Shown here piece after piece: positions 48,038 to 57,998 of a stretch of 64,000 nt of DNA. The stretch comes from Corynebacterium jeikeium (GTDB taxonomy: Bacteria; Actinomycetota; Actinomycetes; Mycobacteriales; Mycobacteriaceae). The stretch lies in NCBI GenBank assembly GCA_003955985.1, contig CP033784.1, forward strand, positions 558,001-622,000, in the 5' to 3' direction. A program made the translations under genes and the position numbers. The notes beneath the pieces were generated by a model, which saw only the letters and a program-made list of their open reading frames with translations, was not told where the DNA came from and made no database searches. Each line of letters begins with the position of its first letter. Position 1 is the stretch's first letter.

Positions 48038-48231
48038 TTCACCCCCGAAACAGATTTCTAGGGGAAACATAAATCTCTATTGGAAACATGTTGCGACCTC
48101 GGGGAGAGGTGTGTATTTCAAGCTGCATAAAAGACTTCCGGGGGTGAAAGTGTGGTCTAGGAAACAAAATTTGTTGTGAGGTGACTGGGGTCGCATTAAT
48201 CTTTTCGTCAAGAAAGTTAATAGTCATTAAC
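48038..48231 (+). promoter_or_regulatory. Operon promoter region with several dyads
   Basis: TTCACCCCCG (48038-48047) and CGGGGGTGAA (48139-48148) are perfect 10-base arms about 90 bases apart. AACAAA-A-TTTGTT (48163-48175) and GTTAAT-AGTC-ATTAAC (48216-48231) are further perfect dyads. TTGTGA...TAATCT (about 48173-48202) is a possible promoter, with the last dyad downstream of it, between promoter and the start at 48248. These are candidate sites for the TetR protein and other regulators. Confidence 0.5.
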
Positions 48232-48247
48232 GGAAAGTATTTCGCCC

Positions 48248-49828
48248 ATGACTCACGCTCCAGCATTGACCAACCGACAGCGCCACGAAGAGCTCGTCGC
48301 AGAGCTCAAAGAGCTGCTTAGCACAACAGCACGCGGTGGTTCCGAACGTGCCCGTGCTCGCCATATTTCCCGCGGTAAGCTGCTGCCACGTCAGCGCATC
48401 AACCAACTGCTTGACCCCGGCAGCCCTTTCCTTGAGGTCGCACCGCTAGCGGCCCACGAAATGTATGGCGGCAAGGTTCCGGCTGCTGGCGTCATCGCCG
48501 GCATTGGCATCATCGAAGGTCGTCGCTGCCTGGTTGTAGCCAATGACGCAACCGTTTCCGGCGGAACGTACTACCCGTTGACTGTCAAGAAGCACCTGCG
48601 CGCACAGGAGATTGCCAGCCTTAACCACTTGCCGTGCATTTACCTGGTCGACTCCGGCGGGGCCATGCTTCTCAACCAGGATGAAGTTTTCCCTGATCGC
48701 GATCATTTCGGTCGCATTTTCTACAACCAGGCCAACCTTTCCGCTCGCGGGATTCCGCAGATTGCCGCCGTGATGGGATCCTGTACCGCCGGTGGCGCCT
48801 ATGTGCCGGCGATGAGCGATGAAGCGGTCATTGTGAAAAACCAGGGCACCATCTTCCTGGCAGGCCCGCCACTGGTTAAGGCTGCAACTGGTGAAGATGT
48901 CACACCAGAGGAACTCGGTGGCGGCGAACTGCACTCCAAGACCTCCGGCGTTACTGACCACCTCGCGGTTAACGATGCCGACGCACTGCGTCGTGTCCGC
49001 GATATCGTCGCAACGCTCCCCAAGGACCCGGAAGTTCCGTGGGACACAGAATCCACCGTCTCGCCGACTCGCAACCAGACCGATCTTTACGATGTCGTCC
49101 CCGTCGATGCCAAAGTGCCTTACGACGTTCACGAGGTTATTGAAATTATTGTGGATGGAGGTCAATACCAGGAGTTTAAGGCCGAATTTGGTACGACCCT
49201 GGTCACTGCTTTCGCCCGCATCCACGGCCACCGCGTCGGCATTATCGCCAACAACGGCATTCTCTTCGCGGAATCTGCGCAGAAGGGCGCGCACTTCATC
49301 GAGCTGTGTGATCAGCGCGGCATCCCACTGGTATTCCTGCAGAACACCACGGGCTTCATGGTTGGTCGCGAATACGAGGCCGGCGGTATCGCAAAGCACG
49401 GCGCCAAGATGGTCAACGCCGTGGCTACCACCCGCGTGCCCAAGTTCACCGTAGTCATCGGTGGTGCCTTCGGCGCCGGCAACTACTCCATGTGCGGTCG
49501 CGCATATTCGCCGCGCTTCCTCTGGATGTGGCCGAATGCTCGCATTTCCGTCATGGGCGGTCCACAGGCGGCGATGACGCTGTCGACGGTTCGTCGCAAC
49601 CAGATTGAACGCTCAGGTGAGAGCTGGTCGCAGGAAGAGCAGGAGGAGTTTGAAGCTCCGATCCGCGAGCAGTTTGAGCGCCAGTCGCACTGCTATTACT
49701 CATCGGCTCGCCTGTGGGATGACGGTGTCATCGATCCCGCAGATACCCGCCGAATTCTTGGCATGGCCCTCGATGTGGCAAGTGGCGCGCCCCTGGATGA
49801 ACAGGGCTTCGGCGTCTTCCGCATGTAG
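48248..49828 (+). CDS. Biotin-dependent acyl-CoA carboxylase carboxyltransferase (AccD1-like, probable 3-methylcrotonyl-CoA carboxylase beta)
   Basis: This 526-residue crotonase-fold carboxyltransferase moves CO2 from carboxybiotin to an acyl-CoA. Blocks such as [40 protein letters not shown] and [20 protein letters not shown] are typical of the 3-methylcrotonyl-CoA/geranyl-CoA carboxylase branch rather than acetyl- or propionyl-CoA carboxylase. It heads the operon, followed by its biotin carboxylase partner. M. tuberculosis AccD1 in the same arrangement carboxylates 3-methylcrotonyl-CoA. GGAAAG lies about 10 bases before ATG. Substrate is inferred. Confidence 0.85.
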   Translation: MTHAPALTNRQRHEELVAELKELLSTTARGGSERARARHISRGKLLPRQRINQLLDPGSPFLEVAPLAAHEMYGGKVPAAGVIAGIGIIEGRRCLVVANDATVSGGTYYPLTVKKHLRAQEIASLNHLPCIYLVDSGGAMLLNQDEVFPDRDHFGRIFYNQANLSARGIPQIAAVMGSCTAGGAYVPAMSDEAVIVKNQGTIFLAGPPLVKAATGEDVTPEELGGGELHSKTSGVTDHLAVNDADALRRVRDIVATLPKDPEVPWDTESTVSPTRNQTDLYDVVPVDAKVPYDVHEVIEIIVDGGQYQEFKAEFGTTLVTAFARIHGHRVGIIANNGILFAESAQKGAHFIELCDQRGIPLVFLQNTTGFMVGREYEAGGIAKHGAKMVNAVATTRVPKFTVVIGGAFGAGNYSMCGRAYSPRFLWMWPNARISVMGGPQAAMTLSTVRRNQIERSGESWSQEEQEEFEAPIREQFERQSHCYYSSARLWDDGVIDPADTRRILGMALDVASGAPLDEQGFGVFRM

Positions 49829-49882
49829 TAACCAGCTAAAAACTCTCGACACCGCATTTTCTGGAAAGGAAACACAGGGCAC

Positions 49883-51976
49883 ATGACAGCGCACAACACG
49901 CAGCCCCACGCAGCTGGCGGCAGCCTGAGTACCGTATTGGTCGCAAACCGCGGGGAGATTGCCTGCCGCATTATTCGAACCCTTCGTGACAACGGAATTC
50001 GCTCCGTCGCGGTCTACTCGGATGCCGATGCCGACGCCCCTCACGTCCGCATGGCGGATATGGCCATCCACATTGGCCCATCTCCGGCACGTGAGTCCTA
50101 CCTGGTTATCGACAAGATTATCGATGCCGCTCGCCGCTGCGACGCAGACGGAATCCACCCCGGTTACGGCTTTCTGTCTGAAAACGCAGACTTCGCGACC
50201 GCCTGTGAGGAAGCAGGTATTGAATTCATTGGCCCACCGGCCAGTGCCATCAACACCATGGGTGACAAAATCTCCGCCCGCGCTGCCGTCGAAGCCCGCG
50301 ATGTTCCCACCGTGCCGGGTCTATCTCGCCCAGGGCTTAGCGACGAGGACCTCATTGAGGCAGCCCCATCGATTGGCTTTCCAGTCCTGATTAAGCCATC
50401 GGCAGGCGGTGGCGGTAAGGGTATGCACCGCGTGGAAGACGCTGCTGACCTGCCGGCGGCGCTCGCAACGGCTCGTCGTGAAGCGGCGGGTGCCTTCGGC
50501 GATGACTCCCTTTTCATCGAGCACTTCGTCGACACCCCGCGGCATATCGAGGTACAGATCCTCGCAGACAAACACGGCAATGTGATCCACCTGGGCGAGC
50601 GTGAGTGCTCGCTGCAACGACGCCATCAGAAGGTCATCGAGGAAGCGCCGAGCCCCCTGCTGGATGAGGAAACGCGCAGCGCAATCGGTGAAGCGGCCTG
50701 TGACGCGGCCCGCTCGGTTGGTTATGTCGGTGCGGGCACGGTGGAGTTTATTGTGCCGGCGAAGGACCCGTCGTCGTTCTTCTTCATGGAGATGAATACG
50801 CGTCTGCAGGTTGAACACCCGGTAACTGAGCAGGTCACCGGCCTGGATCTGGTGGCACTGCAGGTTGACATTGCCTCGGGACGCCCACTGCCGGTTGCTC
50901 AGGAAGATGTAACTCTCACCGGTCACTCGATTGAAGCTCGCGTGTATGCCGAAGACCCAGCGGCGGGATTCCTGCCCACCGGTGGCACGGTCACACGTGT
51001 CGTCGAGCCGAGCGGGGCGGGAATCCGGGTGGATTCCGGCATTGTCGACGGTTCCGAGGTCTCATCCCTCTATGACCCGATGTTGATGAAGATCATCTCC
51101 CATGGGGAAAACCGTGAGCAGGCGCTCGAGCGGCTGGACCGGGCGCTCGGAGACACCGTTGTCGCAGGTGTCGGTGTCAATATCGACTTTTGTCGCTACC
51201 TGCTGAACGTCCCCGAGGTTCGCGTCGGCGATCTTGATACCGGTCTGCTCGACCGTGTGGCGGAAGGCTTCGCCACCTCCGAAACACCGGACGATGTCTA
51301 CCTCGCCGCTGCGATGGACTGGCTGACTTCTCGCTTTGAAGAGGCCACCGACTCGCCGTGGCTGACCCCGGACGGCTGGCGCGCCAGTACCCCGGCCGCG
51401 CAGCGCATCCGCTTCGGAACGGGGGAGGACTCGCGTCTGATCTCGATTGTGGGCACGCCGTCGAGCGCCGACGTCATCGTTGGTGATGTGGTCGCGGGCC
51501 TGTCCGCCGAGGCGGAGAACGAAGAGATCGACGTTCCAGAACCGCGAAACTACAAGGTTTCGGTCTACCGCGACGGGGAACACCTGCGCATCGTCCGCGA
51601 CGGTGTCGCACAGCACTTCCTGGTCGAGACCATCGACAATGCGGGGGCTGCGAACCATGAAGAATACGTCGTCGCCGGCGCTCACGGCACGTGGGTGCTG
51701 CCTCGCACCGAGGTAGTCACCACCGGAGCCGAAGCCGATGCCGGAGGCTCGGGAGTCATCCAAGCTCCGATGCCCGGCGCGATTATCGCGTTGGCGGTGG
51801 AGGAGGGAACCCGCGTCGAAGTTGGTGATGCTCTGTTGGCCATGGAGGCCATGAAGATGGAGCACACTCTCACTGCCGAAATTGCGGGTGAGGTCAGCTT
51901 CACCGTCGCGCCGGGCGATCAGGTCACCGGTGACCAGCAGCTGGCGGTCATCACTGTGGCCGAAGCCGAGGAATAA
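49883..51976 (+). CDS. Biotin carboxylase with BCCP domain (AccA1-like carboxylase alpha subunit)
   Basis: This 697-residue subunit carboxylates its own biotin with ATP and bicarbonate. The N-terminal biotin carboxylase domain begins VLVANRGEIACRIIRTLRDN and has the ATP-grasp loop PSAGGGGKGMHRV and EMNTRLQVEHPVTEQVTG. A middle BT-like linker region (about residues 460-620) joins the C-terminal biotinyl domain, where Lys658 in EAMKMEH is the biotinylated residue. It pairs with the carboxyltransferase just upstream (55-base gap with GGAAAGGA before the start). Confidence 0.92.
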   Translation: MTAHNTQPHAAGGSLSTVLVANRGEIACRIIRTLRDNGIRSVAVYSDADADAPHVRMADMAIHIGPSPARESYLVIDKIIDAARRCDADGIHPGYGFLSENADFATACEEAGIEFIGPPASAINTMGDKISARAAVEARDVPTVPGLSRPGLSDEDLIEAAPSIGFPVLIKPSAGGGGKGMHRVEDAADLPAALATARREAAGAFGDDSLFIEHFVDTPRHIEVQILADKHGNVIHLGERECSLQRRHQKVIEEAPSPLLDEETRSAIGEAACDAARSVGYVGAGTVEFIVPAKDPSSFFFMEMNTRLQVEHPVTEQVTGLDLVALQVDIASGRPLPVAQEDVTLTGHSIEARVYAEDPAAGFLPTGGTVTRVVEPSGAGIRVDSGIVDGSEVSSLYDPMLMKIISHGENREQALERLDRALGDTVVAGVGVNIDFCRYLLNVPEVRVGDLDTGLLDRVAEGFATSETPDDVYLAAAMDWLTSRFEEATDSPWLTPDGWRASTPAAQRIRFGTGEDSRLISIVGTPSSADVIVGDVVAGLSAEAENEEIDVPEPRNYKVSVYRDGEHLRIVRDGVAQHFLVETIDNAGAANHEEYVVAGAHGTWVLPRTEVVTTGAEADAGGSGVIQAPMPGAIIALAVEEGTRVEVGDALLAMEAMKMEHTLTAEIAGEVSFTVAPGDQVTGDQQLAVITVAEAEE

Positions 51977-52055
51977 AAACCCACACGAAACGCACCAACC
52001 AGGTCTAACGCCAATCAAGTCCCACACCTACAAAATCTTTTAAGGAGCACTCATC

Positions 52056-53225
52056 ATGTCCGAAAGCACCAAGATTGCAACCGCCATCCTCGACGACGAA
52101 TACGTGGAACTGCAGAAAGTAGTTCGCGAATTTGCCAACGAAGTTGTCGACCCGGTTTCCGCCGAGCACGACCGCAACCACACTTTCCCGTACGAGATTG
52201 TCTCGCAGATGGGCGAAATGGGCCTGTTCGGTCTGCCATTCCCCGAGGAAGTCGGTGGCATGGGCGGTGACTACCTGTCCTTCGGTATCGCCCTGGAGGA
52301 GCTGGCTAAAGTCGATCAGTCGGTCGCTATCACCCTGGAAGCCGGCGTTGGTTTGGGCGCCATGCCAATCTTCCACTTCGGCAATGACAAGCAGAAGGAG
52401 ACCTACCTGCCCGAGCTGACTGCTGGTAAGAAGCTCGCTGGCTTTGGTCTCACCGAGCCGGATGCAGGTTCCGACGCCGGCGCCACCCGCACCACAGCCC
52501 GTGAAGACGGCGATGATTTCGTCATCAACGGCGCCAAGCAGTTCATCACCAACTCCGGCACGGATATTACTTCGCTGGTTACTGTCACCGCAGTCACCGG
52601 CCAGAAGGAAGATGGCAAGAAGGAGATTTCTACCATCATCGTGCCGAGTGGCACGGAGGGCTTTGTCGCGGAACCGGCTTACGACAAGGTCGGTTGGAAT
52701 GCCTCCGACACCCACCCACTGACCTTCACCGATGTTCGCGTCCCGCAGGAGAACCTGCTGGGCACCCGTGGTCGCGGCTTCGCTAACTTCCTGTCCATCT
52801 TGGCCGAGGGGCGTGTCGCAATCGCAGCGCTTGCCACCGGTGCTGCGCAGGGTTGTGTTGATGAGTCGGTTCGCCACGCCAAGGAACGTCACTCCATGGG
52901 CCGTGCAATCGGCGAGTACCAGGCTGTTTCCTTCAAGATTGCCCGTATGGAAGCGCGTGCGCATGCCGCACGGATGGCGTGGTACGACGCAGCCGCAAAG
53001 ATGGCCGCGGGCGCAGAGTTCCGTCGTGAAGCGTACATCGCCAAGATGATTGCCTCGGAGGCTGCGATGGACAACGCGCGCGACGCGACGCAGATTTTCG
53101 GCGGCTACGGGTTCATGAACGAGTACCGCGTGGCACGCCACTACCGCGACTCCAAGATCCTGGAGATCGGCGAGGGCACCACCGAAGTGCAGCTCATGCT
53201 GATCGCGCGCGGATTGGGGCTGTAA
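52056..53225 (+). CDS. Acyl-CoA dehydrogenase (short/branched-chain type)
   Basis: This 389-residue flavoenzyme oxidises an acyl-CoA to the 2-enoyl-CoA. Signatures include FGLTEPDAGSDAGATRTTA and IFGGYGFMNEYRVARHYRDS. The catalytic base appears to be Glu373 in IGEGTTEVQ, the position used by short-chain and short/branched-chain dehydrogenases; isovaleryl-CoA dehydrogenases use a different Glu and have Gly-Ala-Gly-Thr here. In this operon it should supply the enoyl-CoA for the carboxylase. It follows AccA1 by 79 bases, with AAGGAG before ATG. Confidence 0.88.
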   Translation: MSESTKIATAILDDEYVELQKVVREFANEVVDPVSAEHDRNHTFPYEIVSQMGEMGLFGLPFPEEVGGMGGDYLSFGIALEELAKVDQSVAITLEAGVGLGAMPIFHFGNDKQKETYLPELTAGKKLAGFGLTEPDAGSDAGATRTTAREDGDDFVINGAKQFITNSGTDITSLVTVTAVTGQKEDGKKEISTIIVPSGTEGFVAEPAYDKVGWNASDTHPLTFTDVRVPQENLLGTRGRGFANFLSILAEGRVAIAALATGAAQGCVDESVRHAKERHSMGRAIGEYQAVSFKIARMEARAHAARMAWYDAAAKMAAGAEFRREAYIAKMIASEAAMDNARDATQIFGGYGFMNEYRVARHYRDSKILEIGEGTTEVQLMLIARGLGL

Positions 53226-53227
53226 AA

Positions 53228-53770
53228 ATGGCTGACAACAACGCAACCGACGTCACCCGCGACGTCGTGCAGCGCGGACTGTGGTTCGAAGAGTACGAGG
53301 TTGGCGCGCGTTACCTGCACCGTCCGGGGCGAACCGTCACTGAAACCGATGACGTCCTCTTCACGACGCTGACCATGAACACCCAGCCACTGCATCTGGA
53401 TGCGCACTGGTCGAGCCAGCAGCCGGGATTCGGAGGCGAGCGCCTGGTCAATTCGATGTGGACGCTGTCGACGGTTGTCGGGCTGTCTGTCGGGCAGCTG
53501 ACGCTCGGCACCATCGTCGCCAACCTCGGCTTCACCGAAGTGGCGTTTCCCGCACCGATGTTCCACGGCGACACCCTGTACGCAGAGACCGTCTGCCGTA
53601 ACAAGCGCCTGTCCAAGTCCCGCCCCAACCAGGGCATTGTCGAGCTCGAGCACATTGGACGCAACCAGGACGGCACCGTCGTCTGCCGCGCAGTCCGTTC
53701 CACGCTCGTCCAATGCGCACCGACTTCGCTTGACGACGGCTCCGAGAACGCAGCTTCAGCGGGGAAGTGA
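53228..53770 (+). CDS. MaoC-family enoyl-CoA hydratase
   Basis: This 180-residue hotdog-fold hydratase has the R-hydratase motif with Asp and His in TETDDVLFTTLTMNTQPLHL, and LVNSMWTLSTVVGLSVGQL and FPAPMFHGDTLYAETV, typical of the MaoC family. It starts 2 bases after the dehydrogenase stop. Its place between the carboxylase and the CitE lyase suggests hydration of a 3-methylglutaconyl-CoA-like intermediate, as proposed for M. tuberculosis Rv2499c; this is inference. Confidence 0.85.
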   Translation: MADNNATDVTRDVVQRGLWFEEYEVGARYLHRPGRTVTETDDVLFTTLTMNTQPLHLDAHWSSQQPGFGGERLVNSMWTLSTVVGLSVGQLTLGTIVANLGFTEVAFPAPMFHGDTLYAETVCRNKRLSKSRPNQGIVELEHIGRNQDGTVVCRAVRSTLVQCAPTSLDDGSENAASAGK

Positions 53771-53777
53771 GTGGCTC

Positions 53778-54656
53778 ATGTCTACGCATAACTCCTGGCA
53801 GCCGCTGGGCCCTGCAATTCTGTTTGCGCCGGCCGATCGGCCAGAGCGATTCGGCAAAGCTGCTGACCGCGCCGACATGGTGATTCTGGATCTGGAGGAT
53901 GGCTGTCGCGCAGAAAACCGTGAGGCTGCCCGCGAGGATATCGCCTCCTGTGACCTCGACCCGGCCCGCACGATTGTGCGTGTCAATCCACCGGAGGTTG
54001 AGGACTACGCAGCGGATATTGACATGCTGCGTGGCACCGCTTTCCGCCAGGTGATGCTGCCCAAGGCTTCCTCGGCTCAGCAAGTGGATGAGTTGGTAGC
54101 GGCACTGGGGGAGAAGACCCAGGTCATTGCCCTTATTGAAACTCCGCTTGGGGTCATGCGCGCCGAAGAGCTGGCGCAGGCCGATGGTGTCGTTGCACTG
54201 TTCTGGGGCGCAGAGGACCTGGTGGCGGGATTGGCGGGAACGTCATCACGCTTTAGCGAAGCAGAGGCTGCACTCGCGCCGGGCCGTATCCATGCGGGTA
54301 GCTACCGCAGTGTGGCGGTACATACCCGCAGCCACGTTCACCTGGCTGCAGCGGCGCACGGTAAGGCCAGTCTGGATTCCATCTACGTCAATATCTCCGA
54401 CGCAAATGGGCTAGCTGCGGAGGCCGCAGATGCCGCTGCGTTGGGATTTGCCGCCACCGTCTGTATCCACCCCGGTCAGGTCCCGACAATCCGCAAGGCT
54501 TACCGCCCCAGCGACGAGGAGATTGATTGGGCGCGTCGGCTCTTGGCGGAAGCGGAAAAGAACACCGGTGCCTTCAGCTTTGACGGCCAGATGGTGGATG
54601 CGCCGCTCTTCCGTCAAGCAGAAGCCATTGCTCGGCGAGCTGCTGTAACCGGTTAG
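53778..54656 (+). CDS. citE: CitE-family beta-hydroxyacyl-CoA lyase (Rv2498c-like)
   Basis: This 292-residue TIM-barrel protein is of the CitE/HpcH family. Mg-binding acidic residues are in VILDLEDGCR (Asp38-Glu40) and a Glu in ALIETPLGVM; LFWGAEDLVAGL is another family block. No CitD/CitF citrate-lyase subunits are nearby, so citrate lyase is unlikely. The M. tuberculosis homologue Rv2498c, in the same gene context, is a lyase acting on branched beta-hydroxyacyl-CoAs including HMG-CoA, giving acetoacetate and acetyl-CoA. ATG 53778 starts 7 bases after the MaoC stop. Confidence 0.87.
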   Translation: MSTHNSWQPLGPAILFAPADRPERFGKAADRADMVILDLEDGCRAENREAAREDIASCDLDPARTIVRVNPPEVEDYAADIDMLRGTAFRQVMLPKASSAQQVDELVAALGEKTQVIALIETPLGVMRAEELAQADGVVALFWGAEDLVAGLAGTSSRFSEAEAALAPGRIHAGSYRSVAVHTRSHVHLAAAAHGKASLDSIYVNISDANGLAAEAADAAALGFAATVCIHPGQVPTIRKAYRPSDEEIDWARRLLAEAEKNTGAFSFDGQMVDAPLFRQAEAIARRAAVTG

Positions 54657-54716
54657 TCCCACGGCCGGTAACGACCACTGATTTATCCCCCTAAAGAACA
54701 CATTTTCCTCTCACAC

Positions 54717-54735
54717 ACTCCGCACTCTGCGGAGT
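54717..54735. promoter_or_regulatory. Perfect hairpin/dyad upstream of the acyl-CoA synthetase gene
   Basis: ACTCCGCA-CTC-TGCGGAGT is an 8-base perfect inverted repeat in the 103-base gap before fadD, the largest gap inside the operon's lower part. It has no T run, so it may be an operator or an RNA-stabilising hairpin rather than a terminator. Confidence 0.45.
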
Positions 54736-54759
54736 CACTTAAACCAAGGAGATCTCCCC

Positions 54760-56514
54760 ATGACCGCGACATTGAAGAACCACGCAGAACAGCGCACTGC
54801 TGATCCTTCGAAGCTGCCGGAGGGCTTCACCACTGTGCCGGCACCATACGGCAAGGATGTTGTCGATGCCGATGGCAACAAGATGAGCCACGTGTTCGGC
54901 GCCGGTGTCGAGCAAGGCGCCGCTCCACTTCGCGATGAGACCCTCGGTGAGAACCTGCGTGCGATTGTGGAGAAATTTCCTTCCCGCGACGCCGTCGTTG
55001 ACGTCTACGCGGATGTCTCCTTTACCTTTGAGCGTTTCTATAACCGGGTTCTGCGCCTGGCCAGCGCTTTCATCCGGGAGGGCTACCGTCCAGGAGACCG
55101 CATCGGCATTTGGTCCACCAACCGCTGGGAGTGGACCGTGGTGCAGTACGCCTGCCACCACATCGGCCTGGTGCTGGTCAACATCAACCCGGCTTACCGC
55201 CAGCACGAACTGAACTACGTGCTGGAAAAGGCAGGTGTGCGTATGGTGTTTGCCGCTCGCCGCTACAAGGACTCCGATTACCGAACCATGCTGATTGAGG
55301 CCTCCAAGCAGCGCGGTGTGCGCTTGGACAAGGTCATTTACTTCGGTTCGTCCGAATGGTACGAGCACATGCACAGCGAAATCGACGACCTGAGCGAGTA
55401 CACCTCCCAGCTGAAGCCGGATGATCCAATCAACATCCAGTTCACCTCGGGCACGACAGGCTTTCCCAAGGGCGCTACGCTAACGCACCGCAACCTGCTG
55501 AACAATGGATACTTCATCGGTGAGCTGTTGGGCTACACCGAGACCGACCGCATCTGTGTGCCGGTGCCGTTCTTCCACACCTTCGGCATGGTGATTGGCA
55601 CCTTCGCCGCCTTCACCCACGGTGCCGCTATTGTCATCCCGGCCCCGTCGTTTAAGGCGCGTGAAACACTCAAGGCTGTGCACTCGGCCAAGGCCACCAG
55701 CCTCTACGGCGTGCCGACGATGTTCATCAATGAGCTTGAAGAAGCTCATGATCAGGAGGAATACGGATCCCCCTACGACCTGTCGCTCCTGCGCACAGGA
55801 GTGATGGCAGGTACCTCGTGCCCGTCGAAGACCATGCGTGATGTGATGGATAAACTCAATATGCGCGAGATTGCCATCTGTTACGGCATGACGGAGACCT
55901 CGCCGGTGTCCTTCCAGACCCGCGCAGATTCTCCTCTGGAAAAGCGCGTCAACACCGTCGGCCAGATTATGCCGCACTTGGAAGCCCGCATCATTTGTGA
56001 AGAAACGGGTGAGACGCTGCCGCGAGGCGAACAGGGCGAGGTTGTCGTTCGCGGTTACTCCGTTATGAAGGAGTACTGGGAGCACCCGGAAAAGACCGCC
56101 GAGGCCATCGACGCCGACGGTTGGATGCACACCGGCGACTTGGGTGTGCTTGACGACGAGGGCTACCTGTCCATCACCGGACGTATTAAGGACATGCTCA
56201 TCCGTGGCGGTGAGAACATCTACCCGCGCGAAATTGAAGAGTTCCTGTTCACCCACCCGGCTGTCGTCGATGCGCAGGTCATCGGTGTGCCGGATGACAA
56301 GTACGGCGAAGAGATTATGGCATGGGTAATTCTGCACGACGATGTGGAAGACTTCACCGCTGACGATGTGGCGGCCTTTGCCCACGGCAAGCTGTCGCGT
56401 CACAAGATTCCGCGCTACGTCCACGTCGTCGAGGAGTTCCCGATGACCGCGTCGGGCAAGGTCCGCAAGGTCGAGATGCGTGAGATGGCTCCGCGAATCC
56501 TGGGCTGGGTGTAG
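54760..56514 (+). CDS. Acyl-CoA synthetase (AMP-binding, FadD35-like)
   Basis: This 584-residue ligase activates a carboxylic acid to its CoA thioester through an acyl-AMP. The P-loop is IQFTSGTTGFPKGATLTHRN; the adenylation motif is ICYGMTETSPVSFQTR; the hinge is HTGDLGVLDDEGYLSITGRI; and the C-terminal Lys is in MTASGKVRKVE. In the M. tuberculosis cluster fadD35 holds this position. It may activate free isovalerate or related short branched acids entering the pathway. AAGGAGA precedes ATG by about 7 bases. Confidence 0.9.
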   Translation: MTATLKNHAEQRTADPSKLPEGFTTVPAPYGKDVVDADGNKMSHVFGAGVEQGAAPLRDETLGENLRAIVEKFPSRDAVVDVYADVSFTFERFYNRVLRLASAFIREGYRPGDRIGIWSTNRWEWTVVQYACHHIGLVLVNINPAYRQHELNYVLEKAGVRMVFAARRYKDSDYRTMLIEASKQRGVRLDKVIYFGSSEWYEHMHSEIDDLSEYTSQLKPDDPINIQFTSGTTGFPKGATLTHRNLLNNGYFIGELLGYTETDRICVPVPFFHTFGMVIGTFAAFTHGAAIVIPAPSFKARETLKAVHSAKATSLYGVPTMFINELEEAHDQEEYGSPYDLSLLRTGVMAGTSCPSKTMRDVMDKLNMREIAICYGMTETSPVSFQTRADSPLEKRVNTVGQIMPHLEARIICEETGETLPRGEQGEVVVRGYSVMKEYWEHPEKTAEAIDADGWMHTGDLGVLDDEGYLSITGRIKDMLIRGGENIYPREIEEFLFTHPAVVDAQVIGVPDDKYGEEIMAWVILHDDVEDFTADDVAAFAHGKLSRHKIPRYVHVVEEFPMTASGKVRKVEMREMAPRILGWV

Positions 56515-56518
56515 AAGA

Positions 56519-57271
56519 ATGTCAAAAACAACTGATCAGACCGGCCGTGAGCTTGTCGCAGGCCTTGTCACTGATGGAATGACCCTGGCAGTTGGCGGCT
56601 TTGGCCTGTGTGGTGTGCCATATACCCTCATCGAAGGCGTGCGCGACTCCGGGGCAAAAGACCTCACCATCGTGTCCAACAACATGGGCATTGACGGTAC
56701 TGGGCTCGGCATTCTGTTGGAGAACAAACAGGTGGCAAAGGTAGTGGCCTCCTACGTCGGCGAGAACAAGGAGTTTGCCCGCCAGTACCTCGAAGGAGAA
56801 ATCGAGGTGGAGTTCACCCCTCAGGGAACTCTGGCTGAGCGGCTTCGCGCAGGGGGCGCAGGTATTCCGGCGTTCTACACCGCAACCGGCGTCGGCACGC
56901 TCGTTGCAGAGGGCAAGCCCCACGCCGACTTCGACGGGCAGACCTACGTGCAGGAGCGTGGCATCGTTGCCGACATTGGCCTGGTGCACGCCTACCACGG
57001 CGATATCGACGGCAACCTTGTCTATCGCCGGACCGCGCAGAACTTCAACCCACTGTGTGCAGCATCCGGCAGGGTGACCGTTGCGGAGGTGGAGCACTTG
57101 CTTGGCCGCGGTGAGATCGACCCGGATCTGGTGATGACTCCGGGTGTGCATATCCAGCACATCGTCCGCGGTGACGGCCGCGAGAAGCTCATTGAAAAGC
57201 GCACAACTCGGCAACGCAATACCGATTCCAGCCACGATGCCGGTGACGCGGCAGCAGGGGAGGAGATTTAA
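56519..57271 (+). CDS. scoA: 3-oxoacid CoA-transferase subunit A
   Basis: This 250-residue subunit has the family I CoA-transferase signature GGFGLCGVPYTLIEGV near residue 27. With ScoB it transfers CoA from succinyl-CoA (or another donor) to acetoacetate, making acetoacetyl-CoA. ATG 56519 is 4 bases after the synthetase stop; the longer frame from 56480 would run into that gene. It ends directly at the scoB start. Confidence 0.92.
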   Translation: MSKTTDQTGRELVAGLVTDGMTLAVGGFGLCGVPYTLIEGVRDSGAKDLTIVSNNMGIDGTGLGILLENKQVAKVVASYVGENKEFARQYLEGEIEVEFTPQGTLAERLRAGGAGIPAFYTATGVGTLVAEGKPHADFDGQTYVQERGIVADIGLVHAYHGDIDGNLVYRRTAQNFNPLCAASGRVTVAEVEHLLGRGEIDPDLVMTPGVHIQHIVRGDGREKLIEKRTTRQRNTDSSHDAGDAAAGEEI

Positions 57272-57940
57272 ATGGCACCTGCGAAGACAATTATGGACAA
57301 GGGCTGGAGCCGTGACGAGATGGCACAGCAGGCCGCCGAAGAGCTGCGCGATGGCGACTATGTGAATCTGGGTATCGGCATTCCGACACTGGTGGCAAAC
57401 CATATTCCCGAAGGTGTGCGTGTTCTGCTGCAGAGTGAAAACGGAATTTTGGGAATGGGCGCCTTCCCATATGAAGGTGAAGAGGACGCCGACCTTATCA
57501 ATGCGGGTAAGCAGACCGTGACATTGGTGCCGGGCGCGGCAATCTTCGACTCCGCCACCAGCTTCGGCATGATTCGCGGCGGTGCTGTGAAAATGGCCGT
57601 GTTGGGCGCAATGGAGGTTAGCCAGTGCGGTGACCTGGCCAACTGGATGATTCCGGGAAAGATGGTAAAGGGCATGGGCGGCGCGATGGACTTAGTCGCT
57701 GGTACCCCTCGAGTGGTGGTTTTGACCGATCACGTTTCCAAAGATGGCAAACCAAAATTGGTAAAAGCCTGCGAACTGCCCCTCACAGGTGCAAAAGTAG
57801 TGAAAAGGATTATTAGCAACCTGGGAAGCTTCGATGTCGCTGATGATCACCTGGTGCTACGCAGGCTGGCACCTGGAGTGACGCTAGCCGATATCGAGGC
57901 CAACACCGAAGCCGCATACGTGGTTGACCTCGAGAATTAA
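57272..57940 (+). CDS. scoB: 3-oxoacid CoA-transferase subunit B
   Basis: This 222-residue subunit carries the catalytic Glu56 in [12 protein letters not shown] and [13 protein letters not shown] and [19 protein letters not shown] of the B family. Its ATG immediately follows the scoA stop (zero gap). The enzyme makes acetoacetyl-CoA that the thiolase just downstream can cleave. Confidence 0.93.
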   Translation: MAPAKTIMDKGWSRDEMAQQAAEELRDGDYVNLGIGIPTLVANHIPEGVRVLLQSENGILGMGAFPYEGEEDADLINAGKQTVTLVPGAAIFDSATSFGMIRGGAVKMAVLGAMEVSQCGDLANWMIPGKMVKGMGGAMDLVAGTPRVVVLTDHVSKDGKPKLVKACELPLTGAKVVKRIISNLGSFDVADDHLVLRRLAPGVTLADIEANTEAAYVVDLEN

Positions 57941-57998
57941 ATACGCAGCAATCATGGTCAGTCCACACTCATCAGATTTGACTTAGGAGAATCCATCC

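Noticed and set aside
53778..54656. Citrate lyase beta subunit
   Set aside because: CitD and CitF are absent and the gene lies in an acyl-CoA catabolic operon, so a stand-alone CoA-ester lyase is more likely.
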